Positions 46,571 through 55,869 of a DNA stretch of 64,000 nucleotides are shown piece by piece. The stretch's first letter is position 1. The number at the start of each line of letters is the position of its first letter. The notes beneath the pieces were generated by a model. It was not told the DNA's origin and made no database searches. It worked only from the letters and a program-made list of their open reading frames with translations. Source of the stretch: Dipteris shenzhenensis (lineage: Eukaryota; Polypodiophyta; Polypodiopsida; Gleicheniales); assembly GCA_047967505.1 (NCBI GenBank), contig CM106540.1. The stretch is one strand, 5' to 3'. The position numbers and the translations under genes were made by a program.

Positions 46571-48180
46571 AAATATAGGGTTTAGGGTTTAGCTTTTAGG
46601 GTTTATGATTATTGTTTTAGGGTTTAGGATTTAGGTTTTAAGGTTTAGTATATAAGATCATGAGCTTAGAGTGTAGAATCTAGGGTTTAGAATTGAGAAT
46701 TAGGTTTTAGAATTTAAGTTATAGGGATTAGGATTTAAGGTTTAGGAATTATAACTATTATATAAGTTTAAGAGCTTAGATTATATAACCTAAGATTTAG
46801 GAAACTTTAGGATTTAAGATTTAGGGTGTAAGATTTAAGATATATAGACTATATAAAATATGCATTCTAAAGTATTTAGTTTAGATATATATAGACTATA
46901 TGTTATATGCTTTCCAAAGTGTTTTGTTTATAGGTATGATACATTGCAAAGGCTTTACTTTAAGTAAGTATAAGTCTACCTAGTCAAAGTAGGATCAAAG
47001 TATCCTACTGATTAGGGACAAGCACATAGGCTAAAAGCACACCGATTCATATTTTTTTACATTCATGCTGCATGGTGTATCAAAAGGTACGATCCTTTGC
47101 AAAGGCTTTACTTTAAGTAGTTACAAGCCTACCTACTCAAAGTATCCTACTGATTAGGAACAAGTACATAGGCTAAAAGCACACCGATTCGAAGAAGTGA
47201 TGTATGCACACTGATTAGGAAGAAGTGCATGGTGTATGAGAAGAAATGAAAAAGTATTTGATAAGAAATATTCGAAGAAATATATATTCCATATCATGGA
47301 CATTCTAAGAAATATGTATTCCATATCATGGATACCATGGATATCTGGTGCTTGCTAAAGTAAAAAAAAATGATATGGATGCAATGATACTGTAGTCTTC
47401 TAGATTCTATGGTTTTAAATACCTACCTTACAAATACATTATCTAATTTTGCATTCTTTCGACTAACCAACAAGTATTATACACATGGAATCATGGATAT
47501 CTGATGGTTACTAAAGTAAAAAAATGATATGGATGCAATGATAGTGTAGTCTTCTAGATTCTATGGTTTTAAATAACTACCTTACAAATACATTATCTAA
47601 TTTTTCATTTTTTGACTAACTAACAAGTATTATACATATGGAATAAAAGCATACATGCTAAAAGTAAGTGTGTAAATTTTAATATTTTCTAAATTTTAAA
47701 ATTAATTTAATTCTTTTATTGACTACTTTTTAAAATTGAAAGGTTATTAGTATATAATCTACATAATTTTAAATGTTATTAATGTATAATATTAATTATT
47801 TATATATTTATTTAAATTTATATAATAATTAATTTATATTTATATTAGTTTTTAAGTTAATAATGTATAGAAGAGCAATATATTCACTAATTCTTCATTG
47901 TTTTAAGACTAAGTATTATATAAAGCACATATGCTAGAAGATCTCCTTTCAATTTTTTTCTTAAATTAATGTATTTATATATTTATTTATATAATAATTA
48001 TATAATATTTATATTAATTTATAGATTAATAATATATATTTTTAGTAAAATTATATTTTAACATTAGTTAATAAAAATTTAATTTATTATATTATGGGTA
48101 AAAATATTATAAATGGATTTCTTATATTAATAAAGTGTAGTGAGAAGAGTTTTTTGAAAAGATTTATGATTAAATTTTGT
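46571..48180. other. Degenerate TTTAGGG-like then AT-rich sequence
   Basis: 46571-46860 continues as decayed TTTAGGG-like units. Two diverged duplicates follow (about 46930-47040 and 47090-47190, sharing GCAAAGGCTTTACTTTAAGTA; about 47330-47470 and 47480-47620, sharing CTTCTAGATTCTATGGTTTT). 47680-48080 is extremely AT-rich. No gene. Confidence 0.7.
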
Positions 48181-48640
48181 TTTGAAGTTGTTGCGTACGC
48201 AATAGGTAGGACATTTGAGTGGTTTTGAGATTGACAGAGATATTTGTAATAACGTGTAGTGAGAAGAGTTTTTTGGAGGATTTGTGGTAAAATTTTGTTT
48301 TGAAGTTGTTGCGTACGCAATAGGTAGGGAGGTTTGAGTGCTTTTGAGGTTGAGAGAGAAATGTGTTATAGATTTTTTTTTTTTTTTAAGGAGTTTTTTG
48401 GAGAGATTTATGATTGAATTTTGTTTTGGAGTTGTTGCGTACGCAATAGGTAGGGAGGTTTGAGTGGCTTTGAGGTTGAGAGAGAAATTTGTAATAGATT
48501 TTTTTTTTTTGTTGATGAGTTTTTTTGAGAGATTTATGATTAAATTTTGTTTTGAAGTTGTTGCGTACGCAATAGGTAGGGTTTGAGTGTTAAATTTTGT
48601 TTTGAAGTTATTGCATATGCAATAGGTAGGGAGGGGTTGT
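48181..48640. repeat. About 120-bp tandem repeats with TTGCGTACGCAATAGGTAGG
   Basis: Five units, with the core at about 48190, 48308, 48435, 48560 and 48610 (last one TTGCATATGCAATAGG). Each has TTATGATTAAATTTTGTTTT and GAAGTTG upstream. Further cores occur near 48710 and 48789. Confidence 0.88.
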
Positions 48641-49084
48641 GAGAGTTTGAGTTAAAGAGGAAAATTTATGGAAAAAAAGATTTAATGCTAAAATGGTTTT
48701 TTAAGTTGTTGCGTACACACAAGTTTTTTAGAAAAAGATCGGATTTGAAAAAAAATTCAAATTTATAAAAACTTGATTCTTAGAAGTTCTTGCGTACGCA
48801 ACAACTCACCTCTTGCATCATTTTGAAAATTTTTGCGAATCCTGCAACAGGTTGATGAGAGGAGAGAAGCGTGGAGTGTAAACGAATGATCTTTGAATGA
48901 AAGAGAGAATGAAGAATGTTCTACTTATAGTGAACCTAAAAGAACTAAAAAAACCTTAAAAACTAAAAAAAGCTTAAAAACTAAAAAAAGCTGACTTGAC
49001 CTAAAAGCTATCCATTTCCTATAAAACTCTACTTCTCCTCATTCTGTCTCACAACTCTCTTATTCTCTTTCACAACTCTCTCCT
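48641..49084. other. Between tandem repeats and the GC island
   Basis: Has CCTGCAACAGGTTGATGAG at about 48841 and three repeats of AAACTAAAAAAAGCTTAAA near 48955-48992. No gene seen. Confidence 0.5.
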
Positions 49085-50935
49085 GGAGCTCCACCACCTC
49101 TCCACTCAGGTACTCCCTCCCTCCCTCTTCTCCAACTTCCTCTCTCCCCTCCCCTTCCCGTCCCTTCCCCTCTCCTCCCGCTTCTCCCCTCCCTTCCCTT
49201 CCCCCTTCTCCTCTCCTCCCTCCCCAAGGCCCCCTTGCCTGCTCCCTCCTCCTTCGGTCCCCTTCCTTCCCTTCCCCTGTCGTCGCTACCCCGCTCCCAC
49301 CCCCCTCCGCCCCCCTTCCCTCTTCTCCGCCCTTCCCACTCCCCTCCCTCCCTCCGTCCCGCCCTCCGCCGCACCCCCCTCCTGCCCTGTCGTTGATCCT
49401 CTGCCCCCCCTTCCCTTCGCCCTCCCCTCCGTCCCTCCCTCCCTGCCGCCCTCCCCCCCTCCGCCTCCCCCTTTCCTCCCCTCCGCCCCCAAGCCCCCCC
49501 TTCCCTTCGCCCTCACCCCCGTCCCTCCCTCCCTGCCGCCCGCCCACCCTCCCCCCCTCCGCCTCCCCCTTTCCTCCCTCCGCCCCCAACCCCCCGCCCC
49601 CTCCCGCCCTCCCCACGCCCCCCCCCGCCGGCGCGCCCGCCCCCTTCCGACAACAGAAGGGGGCGGGCGCGCCGACGGGGGGGGGCGTGGGGAGGGCGGG
49701 AGGGGAGGGGAGGGGAGGGGAGGGGAGGAGTGCCGGGAGGGGGGGCTGGGGGCGTGGCGAGGGCGGGGCGGGCGCGCCGGGAGGGGGGCTGGGGGCTGAG
49801 GGAGGGGGGTGGTGTGGGGAAGGGGAGGGGGGGCAAGGGCGCCCCCCCCCCACCTGTTGCGCACGCAACAGGTGGGGGGGGGGGCGCCCTTGCCCCCCTT
49901 CCCCTTCCCCACACCACACCCCCCCCTCCCCTCGCGCCCGGCCCCCCTCCCCTCCCGCCCTCCCCACGCCCCCCCACCGCGCGCGGGGGGGGGCGTGGGG
50001 AGGGGGGGAGGGCCGGGCGTGGGGGGGCGGGAGGGGGGGGCGGGAGGGGAGGGGGGGCGTGGGTGGGGCGGGGGGCGTCGCGATGGGTGGGGCGGGGGGC
50101 GTGGGGGTGTGGGAGGGGGGGTGGGGAAGGGGAGGGGGGCGAGGGCGCCCCCCAACCTGTTGCATGCGCAACAGGTGGGGGGGCGGCCCCCCCCACCTGT
50201 TGCGTGCGCAACAGGTGGGGGCTTCCCCCTCCCCACGCCCCCCACCGCGCGCCCGCCCCCGGAACCCGCCCCCCCTTCCGAACGGCGTGGCGTGGGGGGC
50301 GCGGGAGGGGAGGGGGGGTGTGGGTGGGACGCGGGGGGGCGTGGCGAGGGCGGAGGGGGGGCGGGCGCGCCGAGAGAGGGGGCTGTGGGAGGCGGGGTGT
50401 GGGGAAGGCGAGGCGCCCCCCAACCTGTTGCAACAGGTGGGGAGCTTTACCCCACCCGCCCCCCTTCCCTCCCATCCGCCCATCCCTCCCGCCTTCCGCT
50501 TCCCTCCCCTCCGTCCCCCCAACCCCTCCTTCCTGCCCCCCGCGCGCCTGTCCCTCTCCCCTCCGCTCCCACGTGCCCTCCCCTCCGCCCCGTTCCCTCC
50601 CTTCCAACCCTCGCACACCCCCGTCCTCCCCACGCCCCCGCGCGCGCGTTGAGAGGGGGGTTGGGGACGGAGGGAAGGGGGTGGGGGAGCGCGAGAAAGG
50701 GAGGGGGCATCGATGCCCCCACCTGTTGCGCACGCAACAGGTACCCTTCGCCCCCCTCCGCTTCCCTCCGCTCGCCCAGCCCCCGCTCCTTCCTTCCCTT
50801 GCCCCTCCCCTTCCCTCACCACATGCACAGACACGTGTGGAGAGGGAAGGGGAGGGGCAAGGGAAGGGGTGTGGGGAAGGAGCAAGGGGGAGGAGGGCGG
50901 GCGGAGGGAAGAGGTGGGCGTGGGTGATTAAAATA
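49085..50935. repeat. Very GC-rich hairpin island
   Basis: C-rich and G-rich blocks alternate on the plus strand so that neighbouring blocks are complementary. Clear hairpins lie at about 49600-49705 (loop in CCGACAACAG), 49810-49916 (centre CCTGTTGCGCACGCAACAGG), 50145-50230 (two centres CCTGTTGCATGCGCAACAGG and CCTGTTGCGTGCGCAACAGG), 50420-50440 and 50716-50745. A direct duplication of about 90 bp covers 49404 and 49495 starts. Stop codons are rare in all frames because of composition, so the long frames (up to 618 codons) are not evidence of genes. Confidence 0.88.
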
Positions 50936-51105
50936 AACTAACTAATTAAAATAAAATAATTTAAAAAAATATTTTATTTTAAAAATTAAAAATAAATAAA
51001 ACTTAAAAAATATTTAATTAAAATTTTATTTAATATTTTGAGTTTGAAAATCATTGTATTTCTCATTTTTTATTTTTGATTGTTTTTCAGAAAACTATAG
51101 CTTTC
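50936..51105 (+). other. AT-rich segment before ORF2, with a likely 3' splice site
   Basis: AT-rich run, then TGATTGTTTTTCAG ending at 51090. A pyrimidine tract and AG before AAAACTATAG suggest an intron end, so ORF2 may have an upstream exon. Confidence 0.4.
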
Positions 51106-54054
51106 ATGGCTTCCAGTTTTGGTTCCAAGGTGTCTTTCAAATACCTTGAACATGCTTGGTATTTTATGGAGCGGAAATCAAAGTATTTTTTGGTGATCAC
51201 TTCAGAGAACATATCAAGCCCGAAATATTCTGCAGAGGCAGTAAGAAATGGTGGCATGGTATCAAACATCAATATTAAAGAAAACAATTTAATAGAAATT
51301 GTGTGCCAAGGAAAGAATGACGAGGTGGTTTACAAGTTACGAGTTACTCCGAAGCACTTCTTGAAACCGTTACCAGATTCAATTGAGGGATCCCAAGAAT
51401 TACTTAATGCCTTAGAAGCATTGAAGAAAATGTGGGATGCATTTCCAAGTGGTGGTGTTGAACCTTCAGGGGCATTAATTATGCCATCTATTCAAGTACC
51501 GTCAATATCTGTGGCGGTAACTCCGATAACTCCAACAAGTGTAACTACAGTATCTCCAACTGTACCTACGCCATCGACTGCTGCAACTACAGGAACAAGA
51601 AGGAGTGATCGTGGAGTAGACTCAAGTGCTATAGCTATTCCTAGAAAGAGAGCAAAAATAACTCCTACTCCACGTGGAGATCGCTCAAGTGCAGGCTATT
51701 TAAAACCTGGCGAAAAATTGGATAGCGATGAAGAGAAAGATCAGCAAGAAGAAGATACAAGTCTCGAAGACTTTTCTATAAGTGTGGCGGACTTACATCC
51801 TCCAGAGGATGAGGGATACATTTGGGGATTTTCACAATTCAGCGTGGCCACAATGCTTATTGATCGAGCTTCATTGTTCACAAATCAAAGAAAGCTCGAT
51901 AAGATATTTGCACGCAAATTGTATGAAGATACAAGGAAAACAAGAACTCCCGTTGCCACTAATATCACTCTTCGTCCTATGGCGTTTAAGAGACTTCAAG
52001 AAGATGATCCCACATTGCCTGATGTCACATTTCAAAAGCGCGTGGACTTTCTTGATGCTTTTGAGAACTTTAGAAAGAGTGACTTTGTTCGTGGAGAGGC
52101 TTTGTATCAAAGCCGATATGGGAGTGACATCGAGAAGAGATACATGCTGGCAAAGAATAGATTCTTAGAAAGATGTAGGTTTGAGCCCATTGATGGGCAA
52201 CACTTTTGTGAGGCTTGCAGGATCGCCCTTGATGAGGGAAGAAAAGGAAACTTGCCACAGATTGAGTGGATGGAAAAGTTTCAACGGGTCATTTGTCATA
52301 TATGCATATTTAATGATGACTCGAAGTACATTCTAGAATCAGAGAGGCTGAATTCTGCTCCATTTAGGTTGAAAAAAAGCTCTTCTCTTTCTGAGATCTT
52401 GATAAAGGCAAGGGAGTTATGGATGGGCTGTGGAAAGCCACAAACAGTGAAGGGCAGGAGACCTACATCAGAGTACATGACAAAGAGGACTCGGTTCTAT
52501 AGATGCTTGAAAGGTGTTGTAAGCAATACGCAAGGCATACCAGGTAACAAGGTTGAGGCAAAGGATTTGAACACCGCTGTTGCAAGATACAGGGATGTTA
52601 CCTGCATTGTCTTCCGTGAAGAATCAGTGTTTCAGAGCATCGTGGATGTTTGCCAAGCATATGAAACAGGAAAGATATCCTTTGAGGCACCAGAGCACAT
52701 TGCAACTCAGAGGAAAGAAATAAAGAAACCAATGTCTATTGTTTGGTGGAGAGCTTTAAGGTTTGTTCCAGATGCAATAACAGAAGAAGTATGCAAGAAG
52801 ATCCTAAGTGGTGACTGCTTCTTTGGAAAGAAGAGCAAGCATAGCAACTTAGATGAAGTGGTCACCCGAATGATTCAAAGTGAGGCTGCTCTCTCGGCAC
52901 TATTATTTTTATTGAAATCTGATGATGAGTTAGCTGGCAAGTCAATTGATGTGGATAAGAAGAAAGCACTTAGCCTAGGTCAACTCCTTGATAAAACATG
53001 GGCTAGAAAGTGGTTGGCTTCAATGGATGCAGATGCCACACCAACAAAGGATCTAAGAGCTAAAATGCCAAAGGTTGTTGAGACAGAATATATGGACATT
53101 AAGAAAAAGGCCTTGCAGTCCAGTACCCAAGGTAGAGCAATTGGTGGTTTAGATGATGGTTCTTCATTCAGCTTCTCTTATGATATCCTGCTATCAGAGA
53201 ATGATACAAAATTTGCACACATCAATGGCATTGATACGGAGCATTTCATAACAATGAGCGGTCATGCTTGGGAGAAGCCATGCGTATTTTTCATAAATGA
53301 ATTGCAAGACCTTGCAGTGTCACAGATAGTTGAACTTGTGCGGTTTATTGTTGAAGGTCCTATGGCAGATAAGAAAAGATCAACGTTGGTCCTGTTCGTG
53401 ACAGAATCACAAAGGGATGCCCTATATGCGAGTTTGACATCTTCATTTGGGTATTTACTTTCAAAAGTATACCATGGTATAGTCCTGCGTAATCATATGA
53501 CTGTCTTGGAAGGCACTGCCATTCAAGTCTTGCAGCCTTTCTTGATGTGCTTCTTATCGAGGGGTGGTGGTAATCTAATCCAAACTCCTTTAAGGACTCT
53601 CGAGCTTCATTACTTTGAGGACCATAAGGTTAAGCTTGATGCAGCAATGGTGGATTACAGAAAGCCGATGGATCCTGATGTGATACTAGAGATGACAAAG
53701 AATTTATTGAATGATGGGTGGGAAGTAGCATTGTATCGAATGGGTTTTGCTGCTGAGAAATTGCTACGGCAAGGTAAAAATGTAAATGTTATTGATACCC
53801 CCCATCAAATTGAGTTCTTTGACACATATTACAGTTGCACTACTTTCTTTGAGGAGGAAAATGTCAAAGAAGAGGGTAGTGAGTCTGAGGGTGATGATTC
53901 TAGCTCAGGTGATGATGAGGATGAAAGCTCTGCATCCGATGACTTACGGCAAGAAGAAATCCGCACAAAGAATAAGGGTGATCAATTGTCAACTAGAGTC
54001 AAGGAGGTTCCACTCATCATACGGGAGGTTCACGGCAACAAGAAGTTACAGTAG
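51106..54054 (+). CDS. Unrecognised 982-aa protein (ORF2) of the 14.6-kb element
   Basis: Starts at ATG 51106 (MASSFGSKVSFKYLEHAWYF); the frame is also open 10 codons further 5' but without ATG. Ends at TAG 54052-54054. Visible parts: a Thr/Pro/Ser-rich linker at about residues 130-170, a basic cluster PRKRAKI at about 178-185 that could be a nuclear signal, cysteine pairs FCEACRI (about 367) and VICHICIF (about 395), a long globular region, and an acidic Ser/Asp tail at about 916-950 (DDSSSGDDEDESSASDD). I do not recognise a domain. It is divergent from ORF1 and in the same TIR element, so a partner of transposition or host interaction is possible. No stops or shifts before the end. Confidence 0.78.
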   Translation: MASSFGSKVSFKYLEHAWYFMERKSKYFLVITSENISSPKYSAEAVRNGGMVSNINIKENNLIEIVCQGKNDEVVYKLRVTPKHFLKPLPDSIEGSQELLNALEALKKMWDAFPSGGVEPSGALIMPSIQVPSISVAVTPITPTSVTTVSPTVPTPSTAATTGTRRSDRGVDSSAIAIPRKRAKITPTPRGDRSSAGYLKPGEKLDSDEEKDQQEEDTSLEDFSISVADLHPPEDEGYIWGFSQFSVATMLIDRASLFTNQRKLDKIFARKLYEDTRKTRTPVATNITLRPMAFKRLQEDDPTLPDVTFQKRVDFLDAFENFRKSDFVRGEALYQSRYGSDIEKRYMLAKNRFLERCRFEPIDGQHFCEACRIALDEGRKGNLPQIEWMEKFQRVICHICIFNDDSKYILESERLNSAPFRLKKSSSLSEILIKARELWMGCGKPQTVKGRRPTSEYMTKRTRFYRCLKGVVSNTQGIPGNKVEAKDLNTAVARYRDVTCIVFREESVFQSIVDVCQAYETGKISFEAPEHIATQRKEIKKPMSIVWWRALRFVPDAITEEVCKKILSGDCFFGKKSKHSNLDEVVTRMIQSEAALSALLFLLKSDDELAGKSIDVDKKKALSLGQLLDKTWARKWLASMDADATPTKDLRAKMPKVVETEYMDIKKKALQSSTQGRAIGGLDDGSSFSFSYDILLSENDTKFAHINGIDTEHFITMSGHAWEKPCVFFINELQDLAVSQIVELVRFIVEGPMADKKRSTLVLFVTESQRDALYASLTSSFGYLLSKVYHGIVLRNHMTVLEGTAIQVLQPFLMCFLSRGGGNLIQTPLRTLELHYFEDHKVKLDAAMVDYRKPMDPDVILEMTKNLLNDGWEVALYRMGFAAEKLLRQGKNVNVIDTPHQIEFFDTYYSCTTFFEEENVKEEGSESEGDDSSSGDDEDESSASDDLRQEEIRTKNKGDQLSTRVKEVPLIIREVHGNKKLQ

Positions 54055-54509
54055 TACAGCACGTCACAGGTAAAGGTAAGGCTAAAGAGGTGGAAGCACT
54101 TCCCTTAAAATTAAAAGTGAGGAAGGCACCCTTGATCTTGGATGAAGGACAGGCAAGTGGATCGATCTTGGGTGAAGGACAGGCAAGTGGATCAAGCAAG
54201 GAAGCCTTACTCAAAGAAGGTATGGACGAGGCAAAGCATGACCAGGAGGAGTTACCAGGAGGCATAGATGGTTCTTCAACCATGACCTTACAGACTCCAG
54301 AGCAGCCTACTAGTCAGGAACCTAGTAGCCAGGTCCCTACTTACCAAGAACTTGGTCATGAGACTCTAGAGCAGCCTACTAGTCAGGTGCTTGGAACTGA
54401 AGAGCAAACTAGTAAGGACCTTGCTACTGAGACTCCAGTCTTAGAGCAGCCTATTAGTCAGGACCCTGGTAGTCAAGGGCCTGGCATTGAGGACATTGGT
54501 ACTGAGTAA
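54055..54509 (+). CDS. Frame-shifted C-terminal extension downstream of ORF2
   Basis: A second plus-strand frame is open from before the ORF2 stop (GGSRQQEVTVVQHVTGKGKA) through 54509 TAA, without an ATG near its start. It encodes a Lys-rich then Gln/Pro/Thr/Ser-rich tail with about four copies of EQPTSQ or TSQxPG-like motifs. It probably is the true C-terminus of ORF2, reached by splicing or separated by a recent one-base shift near 54010-54050. Confidence 0.5.
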
Positions 54510-54660
54510 CATGTTGGCTAACGGCTTTGTAATCACAAGTTTTGAACTTCTATGTAAAGCTAATATCTAATGAAAAGTTTACTACTTTTTTTATTTCTTT
54601 ACTCTCATTATTATGTATAAAGATTGTTTATGAGGGCCATTTTATACTTAACGGTGTTTT
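54510..54660 (+). other. 3' untranslated region of ORF2
   Basis: Downstream of the TAA at 54509 comes AT-rich DNA with AATGAAAAG at about 54570, a possible polyadenylation signal variant. Confidence 0.35.
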
Positions 54661-54669
54661 TTAATACCA

Positions 54670-54825
54670 AGTGTGGTGTATATGTACACTACTTACACAT
54701 AAAAGGATTTATCTACACTACCTTTCTAAGGGCTTTATGTACACCACCTTTCTAAAAGAAATGGTCATAAAGGTGTGTGCACACCACTTATACATAAAGG
54801 TGTTTATTTACACCACCTTTCCAAG
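54670..54825. repeat. Right subterminal palindromic repeats
   Basis: GGTGTATATGTACACT (about 54675), TTATGTACACCACCTTTC, AAGGTGTGTGCACACCACTT (54770-54789) and AGGTGTTTATTTACACCACC. They share the GGTGTA...TACACC form of the left side. Further on, 54860-55135 repeats GAAGATGTTTATGTAGACC. Confidence 0.78.
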
Positions 54826-55140
54826 AGAATTGGTCATGTATTGGTCATCTATTGATGTTCTTACGTGATTATGAAGATGTTTATGTAGACCACTTTGTAA
54901 GAGAATTGGTCATCTATTATTGGTCATGTATTGATGTTCTTAGGTGATAGTTGCTCAATTCACAAGAAGTTATGAAGATGTTTATGTAGACCACTTTGCA
55001 AGAGATTTTTGTGAAGTTATGAAAATGTTTATGTAGACCCCTTTGTAAGAGATTTGGTTATGCATTGATTTTTGTGAAGTTATGAAAATGTTTATGTAGA
55101 CCCCTTTGTAAGAGATTTGGTTATGCATTGATGTTCTTAG
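54826..55140. repeat. Degenerate direct repeats inside the right end
   Basis: GATGTTTATGTAGACCACTT, GGTCATCTATTATTGGTCAT and TTGTGAAGTTATGAAAATG recur 2-4 times. No gene. Confidence 0.7.
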
Positions 55141-55300
55141 TACTTAATTATTAAATCTTTTGTTTTGAGTTGGCAAATCTAGTTCAAAATCATTAAATCT
55201 TTTGTTTTGAGTTGGCAAATCTAGTTAAAAAACAACATTACTAGTATATTCAAAATTTTTGGACTGTTTTTTAGTCCATTTCTCAAATTGGACTTTACAC

Positions 55301-55328
55301 AAGTCCAAAAATTTTGAATAGTGTGTTA
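55301..55328 (-). repeat. Right terminal inverted repeat
   Basis: Exact reverse complement of 40726-40753. A second, directly oriented copy of the inner 18-19 bases sits at about 55249-55266, so the right end can also fold on itself. Confidence 0.92.
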
Positions 55329-55331
55329 TTA

Positions 55332-55656
55332 TAATATTTTGGCCTTTAAGGCTCTTAGCAATTGTCAAGTTTTTATAAATGTAAGATTCTCTATTCAATT
55401 TTTGCTTGGTATAAGTTGACAATTTTTATATAACCTGTTATTGGACGTAGATGTACATTGTAATCTCTTTTGCTCAATTTTCACTCAATAAATTGTACTT
55501 TTTCCCTCATTTATATTTACTGCAATAAGGACTAAAATACCAAGAAAGGACTATAATTTCCTTGGTTTATGACTAAAATAGCACTAAAATAACTCCAACA
55601 ACCCTGTGGTTGCATGGAGATACATCTAGAAAAATACAATTAAACTTTCAAAAAAT
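55332..55656. other. Intergenic right of the 14.6-kb element
   Basis: AT-rich, no gene. TGTAATCTCTTTTGCTCAATTT here resembles TGTAATCTCTTTTTGTTCAA left of the element at about 40646. Confidence 0.4.
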
Positions 55657-55822
55657 GCAATTGATGCTATGGCCTTGAGGGGTCCCCTCTAGGGGAGCTC
55701 TAGGGACAAGGGCCATATCGACATGCATTATACAATATCTAGGATGCCACTAGACAGAAATGGCATGTCAATATGGCCCTTGGCCGTAAAGGGGACCCCT
55801 CAAGGGCCATATCGTCAATTGC
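55657..55822. mobile_element. Foldback/MITE-like hairpin
   Basis: Ends GCAATTGATGCTATGGCC and GGCCATATCGTCAATTGC are near inverted repeats. Inner parts GAGGGGTCCCCT, GACAAGGGCCATAT and GACATGC pair with matching parts on the other side, giving arms of about 75 bp with mismatches. No coding. Confidence 0.7.
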
Positions 55823-55869
55823 GTTTTGCTTGGTTGCACAACAGAATACATTTTCCTTGGTACAAAAAT

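Larger units (their letters stand above)
40726..55328. mobile_element. 14.6-kb DNA transposon with perfect 28-bp TIRs and two divergent genes
   Basis: The first and last 28 bases are exact inverted repeats (they begin TAACACACTATTC on the left and end GAATAGTGTGTTA on the right), flanked by TTA at 40723-40725 and 55329-55331. Because the TIR starts with TA, a TA target duplication with a 26-bp TIR is equally compatible. Inside are a minus-strand 1257-codon frame with a transposase-like core, a plus-strand 982-codon frame, short palindromic repeats next to both ends, and a 6-kb central interval of nested palindromes. Intact long frames and unmutated TIRs point to recent movement. I cannot assign it to a named superfamily; TTA sites recall PIF/Harbinger, but the proteins do not look like that family. 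Confidence 0.8.

Noticed and set aside
45305-46860. A real or interstitial telomere
   Set aside because: The CCCTAAA-like units are degenerate and arranged as inverted arms around an array; this is not a simple telomere tract.
49029-50941. Very long overlapping frames on both strands (up to 618 codons)
   Set aside because: Stop codons are rare because the DNA is almost only G and C. The frames overlap in many phases and follow hairpin symmetry, and the predicted peptides are Gly/Arg/Pro repeats.
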